A stretch of 64,000 bases of DNA from GCA-001856825 sp038729485 (lineage in GTDB: Archaea; Thermoplasmatota; Thermoplasmata; Thermoplasmatales; GCA-001856825). The notes under the pieces were generated by a model, which had not been told where the DNA came from, made no database searches, and saw only the letters and a program-made list of their open reading frames with translations. Each line of letters starts with the position of its first letter. Position 1 is the first letter of the stretch. The stretch is taken from assembly GCA_038729485.1 (NCBI GenBank), contig JAVYRX010000002.1, positions 124,001-188,000 on the forward strand, in the 5' to 3' direction. The translations under genes were made by a program, and so were the position numbers. This document shows, piece after piece, positions 9,118 through 17,458 of this stretch.

Positions 9118-9840
9118 CTGGAACAATAGTGTGTTGTTCACGTTTGCAACGGCTACCCCGAAGACCTCTTCCATCTTAACCGGCAAGTTGGGGTCATCCC
9201 TATTTCCTAGATACCTCAACCTACCATCCTTGATAAGCACCAGAGTCCCGTCTATCTTATTGACGGCACTTATGTCGTGTGAAACGAGAATGACGCCTTT
9301 GTTCTCCATGCTTTCGACTATTTCAAGGACCTCCTTGGTGGATTTTACATCCAGGTGCGCTGTGGGTTCATCCATCAGCACGTATCTTGAATCCTGGACC
9401 AATGCCCTCGCTATGACTGCCTTCTGGAGCTCTCCTCCAGATAGGCCATTTATGCTCTTATCCCTGAGTTCCCATAACCCCACTTTCTCTATAGCCTCAT
9501 TGACCCTCTCGTCTGTGGAGTTCCAATCTCTTGTGAGACTGTACTGACCCATCGCAACAAATTCACATACTGAAAAGGTATAGAGGGTTGAAAATATCTG
9601 GGGCACGTATGCAGTTTTCCTGGCCAGTTCGCGTCTGTTCAATCTGGATATCTCTGTTCCGTCTATCTTAATTTGCCCATCATGGGGTACGAGACCCAGA
9701 ATTGCCTTCAAGACTGTCGTTTTACCGGATCCGTTTGGTCCCATGAATATCACATGCTCTCCGTCTCCTACCCTTAAGTTGAATCCATCCACGGCAACCT
9801 TCTTTCCGTAGGTCACCGTAAGGTTCGATATCTCTATCAT
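9109..9840 (-). CDS. ABC transporter ATP-binding protein (FecE/BtuD type)
   Basis: A 243-residue cytoplasmic ATPase of a cobalamin/iron-complex importer. It shows Walker A GPNGSGKTT (about 34-42), the Q loop YVPQ, the signature LSGGE, Walker B VLMDEP and the switch histidine in LVSHD. It is the last gene of a three-gene minus-strand operon and overlaps the permease gene by 4 bases. It ends convergently against the GHMP kinase with 9 bases of overlap. Confidence 0.92.
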   Translation of the reverse strand: MIEISNLTVTYGKKVAVDGFNLRVGDGEHVIFMGPNGSGKTTVLKAILGLVPHDGQIKIDGTEISRLNRRELARKTAYVPQIFSTLYTFSVCEFVAMGQYSLTRDWNSTDERVNEAIEKVGLWELRDKSINGLSGGELQKAVIARALVQDSRYVLMDEPTAHLDVKSTKEVLEIVESMENKGVILVSHDISAVNKIDGTLVLIKDGRLRYLGNRDDPNLPVKMEEVFGVAVANVNNTLLFQLS

Positions 9841-10823
9841 AGCTTTCTCCTCCTAAATAGTAGATAAATGAGAACAGGGGAGCCTATGAAAGCCGTTATT
9901 ATTCCTACTGGTATCTCCCCTTCCGGCGTGCTCCTCGCAATGGTATCGCTCACTAAGAGCAGATTTGCTCCTATGAGGGGAGCAACGATGATAAGTAGGC
10001 TATGCGATTCGCCCACTATCTTTCTTCCTATGTGCGGGGAAACCAAACCTATGAAACCGATGATGCCAACGATGGATACGGCAAGACTTGTTATAAGGCT
10101 GGAAAGTAGTATGGCTAGCGTTTTGATCTTCCCTGTATCTACTCCAAGGGTTTTGGCCTGCTCATCCCCCATGAGCATTATGTCCATCTCCCTTGTTATG
10201 TATAGGAAAATTGGCATGGAAACAACGAGCACTATGAATAAATAGTAATCGTCTTTCCAGGTTGCCCCATAAAGACCACCAAGGAGCCAGAACAGCACGC
10301 CTCTAAGATTGTAGATCTTCACGTATATTAGATACGATGCTACGGCAGAAAACAGGAAGCTCACGGAAACGCCCGCAAGAATCAGAATCTCAGCCCTAAT
10401 TTCACCGCCGGACCTTGATATCATGAAAGCGATGCCGACTGCCAGCATCGCGAACAAAAAAGCCAGGAAGGGAACTAGGTACGGGGAAACTAAGAAACCT
10501 ATGGCAGCCCCAACGGCCGCTCCGCTTGAAACCCCAGTAAGATAAGGGTCCCCCAGGGGATTTCTGAAAATCGTCTGGGTTACTAGTCCGGATATCCCTA
10601 AGATCATCCCTATTATGACGGCTAGAATTATTCTGGGGAGGCGGACGTAGAAAATTATTGTGGTCACTGTCAAATTTGGATCATGCCCTATGAAAAATTG
10701 AAGCATGTTCTCCATTATGGTTGGTATGGAAATATTCACAGGACCTATGTAGAGCGATACTGTCACGTTTAATAGAGTTAAAAAAACGAGAAAAATTATG
10801 AACAGGTAATACCTAGATTTCAT
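9837..10823 (-). CDS. ABC transporter permease, FecCD/BtuC family
   Basis: A 328-residue polytopic membrane protein with about nine to ten hydrophobic segments. The family motifs are NPLGDPYLTGVSSGAA in the first half and GFIGLVSPHIGR near the C-terminal third, which includes the cytoplasmic coupling helix. It moves a metal-chelate substrate (cobalamin, haem or ferric siderophore) through the membrane. It overlaps both its ATPase and its binding-protein gene by 4 bases. Confidence 0.93.
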   Translation of the reverse strand: MKSRYYLFIIFLVFLTLLNVTVSLYIGPVNISIPTIMENMLQFFIGHDPNLTVTTIIFYVRLPRIILAVIIGMILGISGLVTQTIFRNPLGDPYLTGVSSGAAVGAAIGFLVSPYLVPFLAFLFAMLAVGIAFMISRSGGEIRAEILILAGVSVSFLFSAVASYLIYVKIYNLRGVLFWLLGGLYGATWKDDYYLFIVLVVSMPIFLYITREMDIMLMGDEQAKTLGVDTGKIKTLAILLSSLITSLAVSIVGIIGFIGLVSPHIGRKIVGESHSLLIIVAPLIGANLLLVSDTIARSTPEGEIPVGIITAFIGSPVLIYLLFRRRKL

Positions 10824-11773
10824 TGGAATGCCTGGGGATAAAGGAATTCGGCTACTGTTCTCACTGCATAAACGCTCAGCGGACCTGGCTCATCCATCCA
10901 GTTTGATTCTGTCACGTTAAAGAAAAGCACCTTCCCTGTTTTTATGGCAGTGACGTTTTTCCATAGTACAGCTTGCGACCCTGTTGTGAAATAAGACATG
11001 CTGGTAACTGGCGTATCGTTGTCCACTATTATAGCCTGAGGGTTATCGTATATGACCTGCTCGATGCTTATCGCAGGGTATGGTGAAGAGAGATTTCCTG
11101 CGATGTTTATGGCTCCGGCATCTTGAAGAATGTTATTTATGAAACTTCCGGGCCCCGCTGTGTATATTGGCTCCGACCACATCATGTAGAGCAGTGAGAC
11201 TCTGGGATATGCTGATATTTTTTCTTCTACGCTTTGAATTCCTTGTTTCATTGAATTGACCTCCTTAATGGCTCCATTCTCATGGCCCGTAATGTTACCC
11301 AGGACGAGCATATCCTGGTAAATCTGCTGTATGTTCTCGGGTTGGAATACTATGACGGGTATGGAAAGGTTTTCCAGCTGATCGATTATCTGCGGTGGCT
11401 GAATTCCTCCATACGCAAGAACCAGATTTGGCTCCATGCTGACGACCTCTTCAACGGATGCCGTACCGTTGTCCATTTCTACCTTTGGAAGCTTTGTGGC
11501 ATTGGAAGGCCACCAATCGTAGCTGGTGTCAGCTACTACAAGATTCCCTGCACCAATTGCGAACATCATCTGCGTGTTTGAAGGATCCATTGAAACAACC
11601 CTCGTCACGGGCAAAGGAATCGTCTCCGTCACGTTGTTTCCATCGAGATTGTAAGTCACAACTATATCCTTGGCTTTTGGCGGGGATTCGTGGGCTGTAA
11701 GAATGTAGGCAGTTGTGGAAACGACGACTACAAGCACAACCACAGCTATGGTTATGATGAGTTTTGCCTTCAT
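10820..11773 (-). CDS. ABC transporter substrate-binding protein, BtuF/FepB type
   Basis: A 317-residue extracytoplasmic protein. Residues 5-27 are a hydrophobic segment after a Lys-containing start, acting as signal or membrane anchor; no lipobox cysteine is seen. The two-lobed BtuF-like fold is indicated by RVVSMDPSNTQMMFAIGAG and SMEPNLVLAYGG. BtuF-like aromatic residues (YDWW) favour cobalamin, but iron-siderophore cannot be excluded. It is the first gene of the importer operon, with AT-rich promoter sequence (AAATTTATTT, about 11800) upstream on the minus strand. Confidence 0.88.
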   Translation of the reverse strand: MKAKLIITIAVVVLVVVVSTTAYILTAHESPPKAKDIVVTYNLDGNNVTETIPLPVTRVVSMDPSNTQMMFAIGAGNLVVADTSYDWWPSNATKLPKVEMDNGTASVEEVVSMEPNLVLAYGGIQPPQIIDQLENLSIPVIVFQPENIQQIYQDMLVLGNITGHENGAIKEVNSMKQGIQSVEEKISAYPRVSLLYMMWSEPIYTAGPGSFINNILQDAGAINIAGNLSSPYPAISIEQVIYDNPQAIIVDNDTPVTSMSYFTTGSQAVLWKNVTAIKTGKVLFFNVTESNWMDEPGPLSVYAVRTVAEFLYPQAFQ

Positions 11774-11856
11774 AATTTAAAATATAATTGAAATATTTAA
11801 AATTTATTTGACAGCAATACGCTAACTTTTTTTTATTTAAAACGAATAACTAAAAA

Positions 11857-12123
11857 ATGCAGTGCAACATCAAATTTTTTGGAATAGTTCAGGGAGTAGG
11901 CTTTAGAGAAAGGACTAGGAGAATGGCCAAGTCTCTAAACGTCAGGGGCTGGGTTAGAAATTTAATGGACGGGTCAGTAGAGGCAATGATGCAAGGAAAC
12001 CCAGAGGACGTAGAAGCCCTAATAAGCTACTGCACTTCACAGATCCCAGATGCTCTGGTAACAGATGTAGCAAAAAAATATGTAGAAGAAGAAGACTTCT
12101 ACGACTTTAAAATAATAAAATAA
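11857..12123 (+). CDS. acyP: Acylphosphatase
   Basis: An 88-residue small hydrolase of carboxyl-phosphate bonds. The signature VQGVGFR carries the phosphate-binding Arg17, and Asn35 in GWVRNLMDGS positions the catalytic water. Length is typical (about 90). It is transcribed alone, and its 3-prime end converges on the peroxiredoxin gene after 5 bases. Confidence 0.95.
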   Translation: MQCNIKFFGIVQGVGFRERTRRMAKSLNVRGWVRNLMDGSVEAMMQGNPEDVEALISYCTSQIPDALVTDVAKKYVEEEDFYDFKIIK

Positions 12124-12128
12124 GGGGA

Positions 12129-12647
12129 TTAAACTTTTAATGTGGCATCTCCAGGTTCCCAGTCCACGGGACAGAGGCCACCAGACTGCAACGCAGACAG
12201 CACCCTGAATGTCTCCTCAGTGCTTCTTCCCACGTTGTCGTCAGTTACGACCATGTATTTGATTATCCCATCCGGGTTTATTATGAAAAGACCTCTGAAT
12301 GAGTTTCCTGAATCCTCGTTAAGAACTCCGTAATCCCTGGATATATCCCCCTTTCTGTCCTCTACCATAGGGTATCTGGCTTTTGAAACCCTCTTATCGT
12401 GCTCAACCCATGCCTGGTGGACGTAAACCGTATCTCTACTGACGGATACTATTTCTGCTCCTGCCTTCTTGAATTCATCGTACTTCTCGGCAAATCCTTC
12501 TATTTCCGTGGGACAAACAAACGTAAAATCGGCTGGGTAGAAGAAAAGGATTACCCACTTCCCCCTCAATTTTGACAGTCTGAAATCCTCTATTTTTCCG
12601 TTTACGAATGCCCTCGCCTGAAAATCAGGTGCATGTTTTCCAATCAT
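12129..12647 (-). CDS. 2-Cys peroxiredoxin (AhpC type)
   Basis: A 172-residue peroxidase that reduces hydrogen and alkyl peroxides. The peroxidatic Cys45 lies in FTFVCPTE and the resolving Cys159 in GGLCPVDW near the C-terminus, followed by a short tail. The frame is open for 30 more codons upstream, but GGTGAT three bases before the ATG at 12647 marks the true start at MIGKHAPDF. A probable electron donor system is the thioredoxin reductase at 39-40 kb, which is inference. Confidence 0.94.
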   Translation of the reverse strand: MIGKHAPDFQARAFVNGKIEDFRLSKLRGKWVILFFYPADFTFVCPTEIEGFAEKYDEFKKAGAEIVSVSRDTVYVHQAWVEHDKRVSKARYPMVEDRKGDISRDYGVLNEDSGNSFRGLFIINPDGIIKYMVVTDDNVGRSTEETFRVLSALQSGGLCPVDWEPGDATLKV

Positions 12648-12951
12648 TTCATCACCCTTTAACTCATTTAGAGGAGTGAATGCAACAATATAAACGTTGG
12701 CAAAAGCTTCAATTTGGGCTAAAATTTGCAGAGTCAATAACAGTGAGTTTCCCTTCCCTTCATGTGGCAGTCTCGAATCAAAAAGGTCCCATTTACCCTG
12801 TTTAGAATATTTCCGGGAAATGGAATCTTTTCAGGAGAACCCCCTTTATTTGGCAAGATTCATCTCTTTGCTTATTTTGGTTCAGGTAGATTATCAACAG
12901 TTAACGCTACCGTTTCACATTTACAGGCTTTGCCAGTTGAATCGCTTCGCC

Positions 12952-13956
12952 TTAATAGTATCCCTTGTACCTTAAACCAAGGTTGCTTATTTCTATGCCT
13001 TCCCCTTCTTTTACCTCTCCGACCACTTCTGGTCCAACATTTTCAAGCCGATCAAGAGCGTCCCTAACTTCCTTTTTAGGTAAAATTATGAACATTCCTA
13101 TTCCCATATTGAACGTCTGAAATGCCTCCTTGGTTGAAATATTACCGTCTTCCATTACCTTCCTGAATACGTATGGGATTTCTGGATAGACCAGCTGATA
13201 TTTCACCTTCTTTAGACGGGAAAGATTCCTGACTCCGCCGCCCGTAACGTGCGATATGCCATGAATTTCCAGATCTTCTAATAGAGCAAGAATGGGCGAT
13301 GAATATATTTTGGTCCCGGTTAGCAGCCTCTTCCAAAGCGGAACCCCCTTTATTCTTAAATTTAAGGCGTCATCTTTTCCCTCATATATTTTCCTCAAGA
13401 GCGAAAAACCGTTGGAATGAAAGCCGTTTGATGGGAGCCCTACAATTGTATCACCCGCCTTAATCCTGTTTCCGTTGATTACCCTTCTCTTTCCAACAAA
13501 ACCGACAACTGTTCCTGATATGTCTATGCCACTAACAAGATCCGGTACTGATGCTGTTTCTCCTCCGACAACTGCAACGCCTGCCTCCCTGCTGGCTCTA
13601 TCTATGCTCTTCCCTATTGCAGAACCCATTTTCCTGTCAAGCACTGAACCAGCGATGTAATCAACCATCGCAATTGGTTCTGCACCGATGCAGACTATAT
13701 CATTCACATTCATCCCGACGAGGTCATATCCAATCTCTTCGAAATAATGGTATTTGAGGGCTAAAATAGTCTTCGTTCCCACGTTATCCGTATGAACGGC
13801 AATGTAGCCATCATTGAATGACACCAAACCGGAATAGTGCCCTATCTTAGCTGCTCTTCTGTATTTTTTCCCCTTATAAGTTAGACCCGCAATTATTGAA
13901 TCTCTGAAGGCTCCGACAGTATCAAAGTCCACACCACTTTCCTTATACGTTGGCAT
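12952..13956 (-). CDS. purM: Phosphoribosylformylglycinamidine cyclo-ligase
   Basis: A 334-residue AIR synthetase, the fifth step of purine synthesis. It has the ATP-binding HTDNVGTK segment, GMNVNDIVCIGAEP, GGETASVPD and the late GGGVRNLSR motif. Length is typical. It stands alone; 214 bases separate it from the peroxiredoxin start, and I see no other gene in that gap. Confidence 0.95.
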   Translation of the reverse strand: MPTYKESGVDFDTVGAFRDSIIAGLTYKGKKYRRAAKIGHYSGLVSFNDGYIAVHTDNVGTKTILALKYHYFEEIGYDLVGMNVNDIVCIGAEPIAMVDYIAGSVLDRKMGSAIGKSIDRASREAGVAVVGGETASVPDLVSGIDISGTVVGFVGKRRVINGNRIKAGDTIVGLPSNGFHSNGFSLLRKIYEGKDDALNLRIKGVPLWKRLLTGTKIYSSPILALLEDLEIHGISHVTGGGVRNLSRLKKVKYQLVYPEIPYVFRKVMEDGNISTKEAFQTFNMGIGMFIILPKKEVRDALDRLENVGPEVVGEVKEGEGIEISNLGLRYKGYY

Positions 13957-14029
13957 CTGTCAGGAATTACGTATGAAGTAAATAAAGGTGACCTGTTAAA
14001 TAATAACTGTTGATTAGGTCAGGGGAGAA

Positions 14030-14941
14030 GTGAAGATACTCTCAGAATTTCTCGGAACGATGAAGAGCTTCTCGTTGTACGAGATTCAGGGCCTTTTGAG
14101 GGCGTATGGAGGGAAATTGGAGGAGGTGAACGACAACTACCTCATCTTTGAGACTGATTCAGCCGAGAGAATTGCCAAAAGGGTTACGTTCTCCAGGAGG
14201 CTTGGAATAGTTGTGGAGGACGGTTTGATAGACATAGGCAACAGATCGTTTGCCTTGAGGGAGGGTAAATGCCATGAAGCAGAATCAAAGATACCCAGTA
14301 TCGCTGCTAAGATAAGGGGGAGAGTTGATCTTGAGCATCCTGATGTCACTTTTGTCATTTACGACTGCGGCAAGCTGATTATGACTAGGAACATATTTGA
14401 GAGAAAGGAAAGTTCTCTATTGGATAGCGGTTATCGGGTCAGGCCTTTCAACCATCCTTCATCAATTTCTCCGGTCATTGCTAGGGCTATGATAAACGTT
14501 GCCTCTCTTCGTGATAACGACCTCTTTGTTGATCCCTTTGCCGGGACCGGTACGTTCCTTATAGAAGGTTACAGGATGAACGTAAGGGGAATTGGAATAG
14601 ACAGGGACAGAAGAATGGTTGAAGGATGCAATAGGAACCTCGCGTTTTTTGGATTTCCGGAGACTGCCGTCCTTGGGGACTTTTCACATTTGCTTGAGGC
14701 TGGGAACTTGTCTGCAATCGTAACCGATCCTCCGTACGGAAGGGGAGCAAGGATATTTTCAGATTCAAGGGAGTCCCTCTACGCCAGGCTGTTCTCCCTA
14801 TTCGCGGATATCAATATGCCAAAAGTATTCGTCCTACCATCGGTTGAACTTCTGGATTTGGCAAAACAATACATGAAAGTGGAAATTGTTGAGAACGTGA
14901 GGGTTCACTCTTCTCTCACGCGCTTGATAGTTAAGGCCTAA
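14030..14941 (+). CDS. tRNA (guanine-10-N2) methyltransferase, Trm11/TrmG10 type
   Basis: A 303-residue SAM-dependent methyltransferase for tRNA position 10. The N-terminal half is a short THUMP-like RNA-binding region. The catalytic half has motif I DPFAGTGT (168-175), a GIGIDRD acidic loop and the amino-methyltransferase motif TDPPYG (232-237). The start is GTG at 14030, supported by AGGGGAGA directly upstream. It is smaller than many family members (about 330). Confidence 0.86.
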   Translation: MKILSEFLGTMKSFSLYEIQGLLRAYGGKLEEVNDNYLIFETDSAERIAKRVTFSRRLGIVVEDGLIDIGNRSFALREGKCHEAESKIPSIAAKIRGRVDLEHPDVTFVIYDCGKLIMTRNIFERKESSLLDSGYRVRPFNHPSSISPVIARAMINVASLRDNDLFVDPFAGTGTFLIEGYRMNVRGIGIDRDRRMVEGCNRNLAFFGFPETAVLGDFSHLLEAGNLSAIVTDPPYGRGARIFSDSRESLYARLFSLFADINMPKVFVLPSVELLDLAKQYMKVEIVENVRVHSSLTRLIVKA

Positions 14942-15116
14942 CCGATGCCGCCTTGTCCAGTAATGCGAAAAGATTCTTTGAAATACGCTGACAGCATGAA
15001 CTAATTTATCTCTCCGTTGGCAGATAGGAAAATCTTTTCATTCCTAAGCTTAACGGGGCACATTTTCCGTAATCTTGAGCGGGATAAAACTAAATAAGAT
15101 ATGGTGATTAACGGGC

Positions 15117-15353
15117 ATGGTCAAGAGAACTTACCTCTCTATAATCTTTAACACCGAAGGTGAGAGGCCATCTGAGATTATCGCAAGACTGCAGTCTCTT
15201 GGCTTCAGTCCAATAACCGGTACCAGGGATCTTGTGTACGAGTGGGGAGATCATGCGACTGTAGCTGATGCGATATCTCTAATTGACAGGGTTCATGCTA
15301 CCCTTGGCGGGTACAATGTCCTGTTTACGGCCGAGACCATCGACGAGAGATAG
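15117..15353 (+). CDS. Small conserved-looking protein of unknown function
   Basis: A 78-residue acidic, soluble ORF that I do not recognise. It is rich in alternating hydrophobic residues (TYLSIIF, ISLIDRVHATLGG) and may form a small alpha/beta fold. A TATA-like AAACTAAATA lies about 26 bases before the ATG at 15117, which argues that it is expressed. It overlaps the convergent rnp4 3-prime end by 29 bases. Confidence 0.6.
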   Translation: MVKRTYLSIIFNTEGERPSEIIARLQSLGFSPITGTRDLVYEWGDHATVADAISLIDRVHATLGGYNVLFTAETIDER

Positions 15354-15636
15354 GGAGGCGCCTTACATAACCGCAATGCTTGCAGCTAACAGTAAGATGG
15401 GATTTGTTTATTCGTATGTGTCCACCGTTCGCGTAAATGCTTCTCTTGCATTTCCTGCAAATCCAGATCTTTGCCTCCGGGATCAGGGGCGCCTTGTACT
15501 TCAAAGAATATAGCGAAATCAATTGAAACTTTCTATTCGCGTAGTCATATTTCCCTGCTTTTTCGTCTTCTACAGCTAGTTCGAAGAGCTCTCTAATGCG
15601 CTCGCCTGCAATCCTTGTTTCATTTTGTCTTCCCAT
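15325..15636 (-). CDS. rnp4: Ribonuclease P protein component 4 (Rpp21 homologue)
   Basis: A 103-residue protein subunit of archaeal RNase P, which trims tRNA 5-prime ends together with the catalytic RNA. The N-terminal helices contain RIRELFELA and the C-terminal zinc ribbon has Cys60/Cys63 and Cys85/Cys88, followed by a basic tail (GYVRRLP). Its start overlaps the end of pyrC by 17 bases. Confidence 0.9.
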   Translation of the reverse strand: MGRQNETRIAGERIRELFELAVEDEKAGKYDYANRKFQLISLYSLKYKAPLIPEAKIWICRKCKRSIYANGGHIRINKSHLTVSCKHCGYVRRLPISRRWSRP

Positions 15637-16840
15637 CTATAAAGACACCCTTCCTTGAGCTGACGACGTCCCCCTCCTGTATAATAAGTTCTCCTCTCAG
15701 ATAAACCTCATCTGGAAAAATTGCATCAAATCCATCAAAAGGGCTCCATCCGGCTTTAGAATGAAGCTCCTCTCCCTTCACTTTCTTCACGTTGTCGAAA
15801 TTGACTGAAATAAAGTCTGCATCATATCCTGCCGCGATGTAACCCTTGTTGACCCTGCATATACGCGAAGGAGCTTCCATCAATAAAGAAACCAAGAGTT
15901 TCAATGTGGGAATGACCCCCTTCCTGTAAAGACTCAAAATCAGTGGGACTCTCGTTTCCACACCAGGAATTCCGGAAGGCGACGTGGAGAAATCGGATTT
16001 TTCCTCAGCCGTATGAGGTGCATGATCTGATGAAATCACGTCCACATATCCAGAGCCAACATTTTCCATGAGCTCCTCCTGGACAGACCTTTTGCGAAGT
16101 GGAGGATTCACCTTGCCGAATGAACCTATGCTCATTTCGTTGTTAAGAAGCAGGTGATGGGGCGTAACCTCCGTAGTGAAACCCAGAGACTTTGAGAGAT
16201 GAATAGCTCTGTTGGTGGTAATGTGAGCTATGTGAACGTTTTTTTCCAGGTATTCCGGAATTGACTCTATGGCTCTAATCTCGCATTCAATTGGTCTCGC
16301 TCTGTCGTGCTCGATCAGGTTTCTTGACTGGAGTTTGTTTTCATCAAGGCATTCCTGCAGCTCTGCATGAACGACTTTTACCTTTTCTGACCATACGCAT
16401 CTATCCGGGTCGGTTATCAACCCGCCTGTTGATTTTCCAAGGAATATCTTTTCCCCGATTGCTGATTCAACTATGCAATCAGAAGCAAGCTGATAAAGGC
16501 CGAAATCGACGTAGCTTTTTCCTGATACAAGTCTTCTCTTGCTATCAAATGCCTCATCATTAGCTATTGGAATCTTATTATTGGGCATATCAAAAACTGT
16601 AGTGGTACCACCCATCGCAGCAGAGAGAGATCCCGTCGCAAAATCTTCTTTATACTCTTCCCCCGGGTCCCTGAAATGTACGTGCATATCCACCCCGCCT
16701 GGGAGAATGAAGCCAGGAATCGGTGTCACGTCATTTCCTTCTCTTTCCATTGAAACTTTCTTTATAACGCCGTTTTCGACGATAACGTATCGCTCCCTAA
16801 ACTCGCCGTCAACGAAAAAATTACCGCGGAATGCTTCCAT
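15620..16840 (-). CDS. pyrC: Dihydroorotase
   Basis: A 406-residue zinc amidohydrolase of pyrimidine synthesis that interconverts carbamoyl-aspartate and dihydroorotate. The metal motif DMHVHFRDPG holds His53 and His55. Further signs are FDMPNN, KIFLGKSTGG, HIAHIT, TPHHLLL and the late metal Asp in SSDHAPH. The final region is GYIAAGYDADF. It starts one base after the end of the AMMECR1 gene, so both belong to the queE-AMMECR1-pyrC-rnp4 run. Confidence 0.95.
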   Translation of the reverse strand: MEAFRGNFFVDGEFRERYVIVENGVIKKVSMEREGNDVTPIPGFILPGGVDMHVHFRDPGEEYKEDFATGSLSAAMGGTTTVFDMPNNKIPIANDEAFDSKRRLVSGKSYVDFGLYQLASDCIVESAIGEKIFLGKSTGGLITDPDRCVWSEKVKVVHAELQECLDENKLQSRNLIEHDRARPIECEIRAIESIPEYLEKNVHIAHITTNRAIHLSKSLGFTTEVTPHHLLLNNEMSIGSFGKVNPPLRKRSVQEELMENVGSGYVDVISSDHAPHTAEEKSDFSTSPSGIPGVETRVPLILSLYRKGVIPTLKLLVSLLMEAPSRICRVNKGYIAAGYDADFISVNFDNVKKVKGEELHSKAGWSPFDGFDAIFPDEVYLRGELIIQEGDVVSSRKGVFIDGKTK

Positions 16841-17458
16841 TCATTTCTCCCGATTGAGAATCTTTCTGAAGACGGGTCCTCGCGGTTCCGCCTCGTAGAA
16901 TATTTCAGCTCCGAAGGTGTATATTGACGTATCTGGATCCTTCCAGCATTCAGGTTCCATCCCCGCTTTCCAGCAAACGGAGTTCAGAAAATCCGTTCCG
17001 TTCATTTTTTCCTCTACCGCAACCTGCGGAAGTAGAAGGCCCGAATATCCGTCTCTTTCAGCTATCAGCCCGTCCCTTCCTACTACTATTGCGCTTGGGG
17101 CCTCGCTCCTCTTGTTGACTTTCAAAGTGACGGGCTTCGTTAGCAGGGAGACTTCCACTATTATATTATCCATTTCCTCCTTTGTCACGGGTGGAAATCT
17201 CGGATCATTTACTGCCGCTGATATGGCACTCCTTATTATGGCCTCTCCTAGCGGATATACTGGTTCAGGGAAGCCTATGCATCCCCTGAGTTCACCAGAA
17301 ACAGTATTTAGAGTCGTGAAAACTCCTCTCTTTTCAACGAACTTCCCTCCGTAGCTGTTCTTTATCACTAATTTGATATCGATGTATTCCTCGATTGCTC
17401 TCCTTGCCATTTTAGTTGCAATTTCTCCATCTTCATCAGTATACTCTTGTGAGATCAT
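16841..17458 (-). CDS. AMMECR1-domain protein
   Basis: A 205-residue protein with the AMMECR1 hallmark LRGCIGFPEP (about 58-67) and a NDPRFPPVT segment. The family is widespread in archaea but its function is not firmly known; a nucleic-acid or redox-protein role has been suggested. It overlaps queE by 4 bases and abuts pyrC. Confidence 0.9.
   Translation of the reverse strand: MISQEYTDEDGEIATKMARRAIEEYIDIKLVIKNSYGGKFVEKRGVFTTLNTVSGELRGCIGFPEPVYPLGEAIIRSAISAAVNDPRFPPVTKEEMDNIIVEVSLLTKPVTLKVNKRSEAPSAIVVGRDGLIAERDGYSGLLLPQVAVEEKMNGTDFLNSVCWKAGMEPECWKDPDTSIYTFGAEIFYEAEPRGPVFRKILNREK

Noticed and set aside
12648..12737. 30-residue N-terminal extension of peroxiredoxin
   Set aside because: GGTGAT directly before the ATG at 12647 and the usual family start at MIGKHAPDF argue against it.
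12762..13067. Plus-strand 101-residue frame between peroxiredoxin and purM
   Set aside because: More than a third of it is antisense to conserved purM, it matches no family I know and has no clear start signal.
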